Shown: positions 58,601 through 64,000 of the stretch, in pieces | How the letters are laid out: every line of letters starts with the position of its first letter | Numbering within the stretch: the stretch's first letter is position 1 | From: Prunus persica | Lineage: Eukaryota; Streptophyta; Magnoliopsida; Rosales; Rosaceae | NCBI RefSeq assembly: GCF_000346465.2 | Contig: NC_034011.1 | Location: 18,574,676-18,638,675 of the forward strand | Direction: 5' to 3' | Length of the DNA: 64,000 nt | Notes under the pieces: model-generated | Database searches by the model: none | What the model was told of the DNA's origin: nothing | What the model saw: the letters and a program-made list of their open reading frames with translations, nothing else | Position numbers and translations under genes: made by a program

Positions 58601-61074
58601 GATGGTGATAGCCATCTTTCTGCTGATATGTACATAAACATGGATGGGAATGCGGATGAGGTTGAGTGGTTTCCATCCCTAATATTCCAGGTATGCTGAA
58701 TATTACTTTTCTCTATTGTCATTTCTGTTCGAACTATTTTCTTTTCCTTTTTTTATAACGGACCTGCAATTGCTAGTCAGTGGTATTCATTTCAAAGTAG
58801 TCCTCTGCTAATCTGCTGTGCATGATATCATTGTTAAAGAAGAATACATGTCCTCTATGGTTATGAAAATTTGTGAGGACCTCCTTGTGTATTTAGCATT
58901 TTGCCTGACGACTTGGTTTTTTAAATTATTTTATTTTTCTAAGGGTTTTCTGACTTCTTGTTGGAGGATCAAAGTTTCTATAAAAGAAATATCTTATGTA
59001 TAATTAATTTTTGTCTATTAATAATACATGTATATCTTATGTAATGTACAACTAATCGTTCTTCATGTGTGCATACATGTACATATAATTATTGCATTAT
59101 TTGTTATTTTAATTTTATCCTTTCCCCCCTTTCAAGACTTGAAAATTCTTTTACGATAATTATGGTTATCAATACTCTAGGTGCCGTTCAATTATACTCA
59201 GAAGAGAGATTCTATTTATGTGGATTATCTTATGCATATATGGAAATTGAACTTATTTGCAATGTATTCTTGGACGCCTACAGATTTGTATATTCATGTC
59301 TCTGTTGCATTAGCGTCAGTGTACCTTCAAATTGAACTACTTTACTTAGTTACCTTGAATGGTATTGTTACATGAGCTTCAGGTGTGAAATGCCATCCTT
59401 ACACTATCTATACTTTTGGTTTGTTATTGACTGTCCGAACTAACAGCAAAGGCTTTTGAGACAATCTAAGATTCCAAAGAGGCATTGATCAATTTTAAAG
59501 TTTAAGGACATTAGAATTGACCCAAAAGTTCAGGGGGCATATGATATCTCCCTTTAGATGTGTATATGCATATTCAACTTATTTGTGGTGCATGCATGTG
59601 ATCTGAACACTTTCTACTTTTTACATGCTTTTCTTATTGATTTTTTTCAAGTCCTAAGTTTCTTTTGTTATTTTTTCCCAATCCAGGAACTTTTTGTTAA
59701 ACTAAACAGAATGGCCAGTATAGCAGCAGAAATGTTTGTAGGCAGGGAAAGATTTGCTACATTGCTATTAATGAGACTGACAGAAACTGTCATATTGTGG
59801 CTTTCGGAAGACCAGACCTTCTGGGATGATATTGAGGATGGGCCAAGGCCTTTAGGCCCTCTTGGCTTACAACAAGTACGTAATTTCTGGTCACACCATC
59901 TATTTATTTTGTATGTGTTGCATTATATTTTCATGTGAAGATTGTTCTGTTTTAGCAATGTGAGAAGGACCTTTATCATGCAAAGTAGAAAATAAGTAAA
60001 TGAAGAGATTTAAAATGTAGAAGAAACAAAGAAAATAGGATGGAAGGAAAAACCATGGCTTGGTCAATTTTGAGAGAGGGAGGGGAGGGAGAGTTGAAGG
60101 CCTGTCACAGTGATAGCTCTAGTTTTTGGCAATCAATCTTTCAATGCTGACTGTATCCCCAACCTATCAAGCATGAAAAGGACTTCCACGATGTTATGCC
60201 GCTCCCATTTTTTTTCTTCTTCCTTTTGCTTCCCAGTTTACTAATTGATAATTATACAGCCTAGCATTGGTTAAAAACTTACAATCTTTACATGCCTACA
60301 ACTTTGTGATGAAATTGAACTTAATGCAGATTACTGACCAGAAATTGTATCATATTAAAGGGTTATCCTGACGAGGACTCATACTCAATGATATATCACA
60401 GCTGTCTTCTCTTGTCATAATTTTGTGGAGTTGCCTCATTGCACACCCAATGCTCCCTCCCACCCCAACAAGCCATGTCCTACTAATTATGTTCTTATTA
60501 TAACTTCTTTTATCTGTTACAGTTCTATCTGGATATGAAGTTTGTCATATGCTTTGCTTCACAAGGTCGTTACCTATCTCGAAATTTGAATCGAGTTGTA
60601 AATGAGATCATATCGAAAGCCATGACAGCATTTTCTGCAACAGGCATGGATCCCAATAGGTATGCTACTTTATTTAGTTTCCTAATATTATCATCATCAT
60701 GAATTATATACATACGTATAAACATAAATGCACGTATGTTGAAGCAGCAATACACATTGTAGTATGAAATTGCAACTTATTCTAGTTTTCTATGCCCACA
60801 GATAAAAATTGCCGGCTTGTAGTATATGTAAAGCACAAGTTAAGCTGGAAAATGTCCTGGTAGCTTTTAAACAGTTGATTTATTTTATGCTGAGCTTTAT
60901 TTTTATTTCAGTGTGCTTCCGGAAGATGACTGGTTCAATGAAGTGTGTCAAGATGCAATAGAAAGATTGAGTGGAAGACCAAAAGCCGCAAACGGGGACC
61001 GGGATCTTAACAGCCCAACTGCTTCTGTTTCAGCACAATCAATCTCGTCTGTTAGATCTCATGGGAGTTCCTGA
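55682..61074 (+). CDS. EXO84B: Exocyst complex component EXO84B
   Basis: Subunit of the octameric exocyst that tethers secretory vesicles to the plasma membrane (family knowledge). There are seven exons: 55682-55825, 56084-56181, 57028-58075, 58175-58690, 59687-59875, 60523-60659 and 60912-61074 (TGA). All are GT-AG with matching phases, giving 764 residues against about 750 in Arabidopsis. The start MASAKTARSRGTPVKENGVK matches EXO84B from memory. Residues 50-130 form the coiled-coil EXO84 N-terminal domain (ICSYLLDLKRASAEEMR-type, then TSKEISDLEGELSSIRN). The helical EXO84 C-terminal domain follows (LEKWLVEFPDLLDVLL, then LGDGPRAHSLLL). The tail is Ser-rich (SAQSISSVRSHGSS). No defect is seen; this is an active-looking housekeeping gene. 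Confidence 0.97.
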
Positions 61075-61600
61075 GGCAGTGAGTTTCATCCCTGTAAATT
61101 AAATAGGAAACCATCCTTGTGTCCTTAGAAGTATTTTTTCCCTCCAATATAATTTTTGTCGACCATGATCCTTTTTGTCATCTTCTTTTTCTAGTGTAAG
61201 GCCCTACATTTCTGTAGGATGATATTTGGTGTCATAATTATGGGTAGTAATTCTTTTTGAATAATTGAGTTTGTATAGTTGTTGATCGCAATTGTTTGAT
61301 TTTAAATACAAGTTTGTATAATTCTTTGACCAGTGTGGGATGGAGTCTATTGATGTCCAATCATCACTTGATTTCATGTGATTATGTTGTCTTGGCAACC
61401 AATAAAATTAGATTTCTTGCGTTTGCTTATAAATGAGCTTGAAGGTGCTATAGGAATAAGCCTGTAAAATTGAAGATCGTATGTCAAAATTTTCAATCTC
61501 TCGCCTTTGCCATGGACGGTCGTTCTCATGTGTAAGGTTCTATTGTAGGTTTTGGATCCTCTACTTTATTTTTTTCGTGGCGATGCCACCACATTAAATC
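61075..61600. other. 3' flank of EXO84B
   Basis: 3' UTR and downstream DNA. No other gene. Confidence 0.5.
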
Positions 61601-61834
61601 CTAAGAAACCTGTATCTCTCTTACAAGGAAATTTTTATTAAGTTGTAAATCATTGGGTCCCTTTTCAAATGATTTCCACTCTTTAAATTCGTGTTTACCA
61701 TCGCTCATCCATGTGTCCGTTTTATCACGTTGGGAGGAGGAAGAAGGTGTATCTTTGTATGGAATGAAAGCTAAAGAGAAGTTAATCAACAAAGTAATCG
61801 CCACCACAAGCATCTTCACAATATTTCTATCCAT
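61601..61834 (-). CDS. Candidate small secreted protein, 77 residues
   Basis: Minus-strand ORF with an ATG at 61834. The N-terminus MDRNIVKMLVVAITLLINFSL looks like a signal peptide with a cleavage site near residues 22-25. The rest is hydrophilic (SSSSQRDKTDTW, EWKSFEKGPNDLQLNK) with no cysteine. That composition is seen in plant small secreted or peptide-hormone precursors, but none of the known C-terminal hormone motifs is obvious to me. It could equally be a chance frame. Confidence 0.35.
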   Translation of the reverse strand: MDRNIVKMLVVAITLLINFSLAFIPYKDTPSSSSQRDKTDTWMSDGKHEFKEWKSFEKGPNDLQLNKNFLVREIQVS

Positions 61835-62095
61835 ACCTCTTCAAATATTCTGTTGTTTGGAGGTTAAATAGGAATATTCATGATGCATAAGGCTAAACCC
61901 CTTTGTCTAGAAGACTTATTGAATAATTTAAAATAATATAATTTTTAATTGAATTTGTAAGATGAACATATTTCACTAAAAGAAAACAAATTTAAAATTC
62001 TCAAATAGCTTCTTTGGTTGGGGAAAGAAGTCAATGAGACATTTTAGATATCTAAATTAAGACATGCACTTTTTCTATCTTAATTCAGGAATCTT
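61835..62095. other. Intergenic DNA, no gene seen
   Basis: AT-rich. Confidence 0.4.
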
Positions 62096-62362
62096 TGTAA
62101 TGACCCGGTCCTAAATAAATTTTTAATTATTAAGTTATTCAGATAAAAGATCATTTTGTCCCTGAAATATTTTATTAGGTTTAAAGTTGACTTTTTGGCC
62201 AGGAAGGAATGTGGGAATTTCGACTATATCGTTGCGTAGAGCACGGCGAGATGAGTTCGTAGACACGTAGTGAGCTTGAATCGGAGCTATAACGAAGAAG
62301 TTACAAGCAAAACATCACCAGTGGCACAATCGTAATTATTGCGAAAAGGATTTGATAACAAT

Positions 62363-62367
<5 letters not shown>

Positions 62368-62396
<29 letters not shown>
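62368..62396. repeat. CT microsatellite
   Basis: About fourteen uninterrupted TC units. Confidence 0.97.
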
Positions 62397-62399
<3 letters not shown>

Positions 62400-63788
62400 A
62401 GCGCAACCTTCTCCCCCGACCAGTTTTTGGGCAGCCATTGGTTCTGGCCACCACATGCCACGACACTGGTGTTAAGCTCACCGGCACAGCCTCGCCGTCA
62501 TACCCCAGCCTGTTTGTGCCGCCAACCGTTGTCCAGTCGCCGGAAAACACGAGATTTTGGCCGGTTTTCATTGAAATTTTTTGACGTTCGTTCTTCCTCC
62601 TCCGGCCACCGATTCTGACAAGTGAAGTATGGATTCTCACCTATTTTTCGTGATCTAGCTGATGGTTGGGTAGGATTTCATCAATTTTGAGCATAGGTAA
62701 TTTGATTTTCAAATTGGATTTCGGCCAGTTTTGGGATAACGATTCCGGCTACTTCCGGCCCTTTTTGGGGGTAGGCCTAAGAACAAAAGAGACTCCAAAT
62801 AGGGTGTTACACCTAGGGTAGGAGTCTTGAGCCGTGATTTGACGGCGCGTGGAAGCTGTTGAAAAGGGGCATTGTGTCCCGATGTGACATCCTGGTCCCC
62901 ACGAGCGCGTAGAGGTGCTCGGATTTCAATTTGGATATCGTTCGAGTCTCGAACGGATTTTGCCTATTGTACGTTATTCGGGTTCGATAGGTTTGAACAG
63001 TTGGATAGTCTTAAATTTAATGTATGTTAATATAGGCATTTCTAGGATCGTGTAGGAATTCATGGATCGTGAATCGGAACCTCGGCTGTTCCAATTTAAT
63101 AACTTGAAGTTTGTGTTTTACAATAACCGTCCAATCGTGCGATCCAATCGTTCGATTTGGACAAAACTTGCAGGACGTGTATCCTAAATCTTGTAAAACC
63201 AATAGGAGCTTTCGGATCAGAATTGGAGGTCGTGGGCCCGTTTGACCAAGTTTGGGTAGTTTGACCCTTTGTTGACCATGAGTCTTCCGAGATAGTTTCA
63301 CCTTTCTAAGAGGATTAAAATGACCTTATTGACGAGTCTTGACCGTTAGTTGAGTTATGTTGATCACATGGGATTATGAGATTAATTTATTGTTTTAAAC
63401 TGGGGGATTAGTAGATGTTTTATTGTTGTTTGAAGTTTATGCAATATTGGAAATTGGAATATATGATTATTAAGAAGTGAGTGGACATTTATTTTAAATA
63501 TGCATTATTTTCTCTGATTGGAAGAATATGCATGAAAATAGTTTATTTGTATATATAAATAGATATTTTGGATAAAAGAGTGAGAAATTCATAAGTTGCG
63601 ATATTAGTATTATGAAATTGAGAATTTGATTGTGATTAAAGTATTTGATGGTTAGTTTCTTAAAAAGGGTCAAGTTATTTATGATTTTAGTCTTGGATGG
63701 ATTTTTGGGGAAAATCGGGAATTGAATATTACGGTTTATTATGGGAAGTTATATGAATACATTATGTAAAAGTACATACTTCCCATAT

Positions 63789-64000
63789 GTGGCGTTGGAA
63801 TTTCCGGTGTATGGGAAGAATGTATGATTATTAGGTCTCACACGTGGCGTTGGAATTTCCGGTGTATGGGAAGAATGTATGATTATTAGGTCTCACACGT
63901 GGCGTTGGAATTTCCGGTGTATGGGAAGATTATGTGATTATTAGGTCTCACACGTGGCGTTGGAACTTCCGGCGTGTGAGACACTTCCCATACGTGGCGT
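63789..64000 (+). repeat. 55-bp tandem repeat running off the window
   Basis: GGCGTTGGAATTTCCGG starts at 63791, 63846 and 63901, with variants at 63956 and 63996. The period is 55, 55, 55 and then 40 bp. The unit includes TGTATGGGAAGA and TTATTAGGTCTCACACGT. TATGGGAAGT upstream (63738-63747) and ACTTCCCATA (63778-63787) form an inverted pair. Confidence 0.93.

Larger units (their letters stand above)
62096..64000 (+). mobile_element. Probable LTR (Ty3-gypsy-like) or retroelement end, cut by the window edge
   Basis: Begins TGTAATGACCCGGTCCTAAA, a start common in plant gypsy-type LTRs. It is noncoding, more GC-rich than its surroundings at 62200-63300, and holds a CT microsatellite and a terminal tandem repeat. 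No primer-binding site or second LTR is visible in the window, so the class is inferred. Confidence 0.5.

Noticed and set aside
62287..62640. 117-codon minus-strand frame containing an Arg/Glu run
   Set aside because: The run is the CT microsatellite read in antisense, and the rest lies in an LTR-like repeat.

Overview
This is nuclear DNA of a eudicot, most likely Rosaceae and Prunus-like. Coding exons are short and interrupted by GT-AG introns, intergenic DNA is AT-rich, and the host proteins closely resemble Arabidopsis families. The genus is an inference from gene and repeat style, not from a search. Roughly 10 kb belongs to intact host genes. Most of the rest is transposable elements and their debris.

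Host genes. The 3' part of an unrecognised conserved plant gene lies at 47-3337 (+). A complete five-exon CSLC5-type xyloglucan backbone glucan synthase lies at 6371-9026 (-). Two copies of a DUF247 gene lie at 28988-30119 (broken) and 43059-44359 (better preserved) within a segmental duplication. The two-exon gene for the 70-residue epsilon subunit of mitochondrial ATP synthase is at 46776-48606 (+). A complete seven-exon EXO84B exocyst gene is at 55682-61074 (+). A 77-residue secreted-type ORF at 61601-61834 (-) is possible. A PPR-like gene fragment lies around 32400-33330.

The centrepiece is a 13.2-kb CACTA (En/Spm) transposon at 14742-27975. It has CACTA/CACTG inverted ends and a 3-bp ATT target duplication. 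It carries a Transposase_24 plus Ulp1-protease fusion gene (17868-21372), a TNPD-type transposase gene with two in-frame stops (23013-26363) and a captured, decayed piece of the proteasome gene RPN6 (15797-16240). Its noncoding DNA is saturated with ACGACG/ACGTCG/CGTCGT words. These fill both subterminal regions, the introns of the first gene and the space between the genes, but are nearly absent from exons. One assembly gap (21478-21860) lies inside the element.

Other repeats, in order: a TIR element with an expanded AT satellite (9568-10931); a Ty1-copia remnant (about 12425-14440) and related pieces at 31513-31932, 36372-37080 and 52520-52695; a run of tandem repeats (33631-34960, 35455-35745); a hAT-type MITE with a perfect 8-bp duplication (37890-38481); a Mutator-type foldback MITE with a perfect 10-bp duplication (49825-50007); seven tRNA-derived SINE-like copies; and a retroelement or LTR fragment with a 55-bp tandem repeat running off the right edge. 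No CRISPR, operon or bacterial feature is present, and no intact tRNA or rRNA gene was seen.
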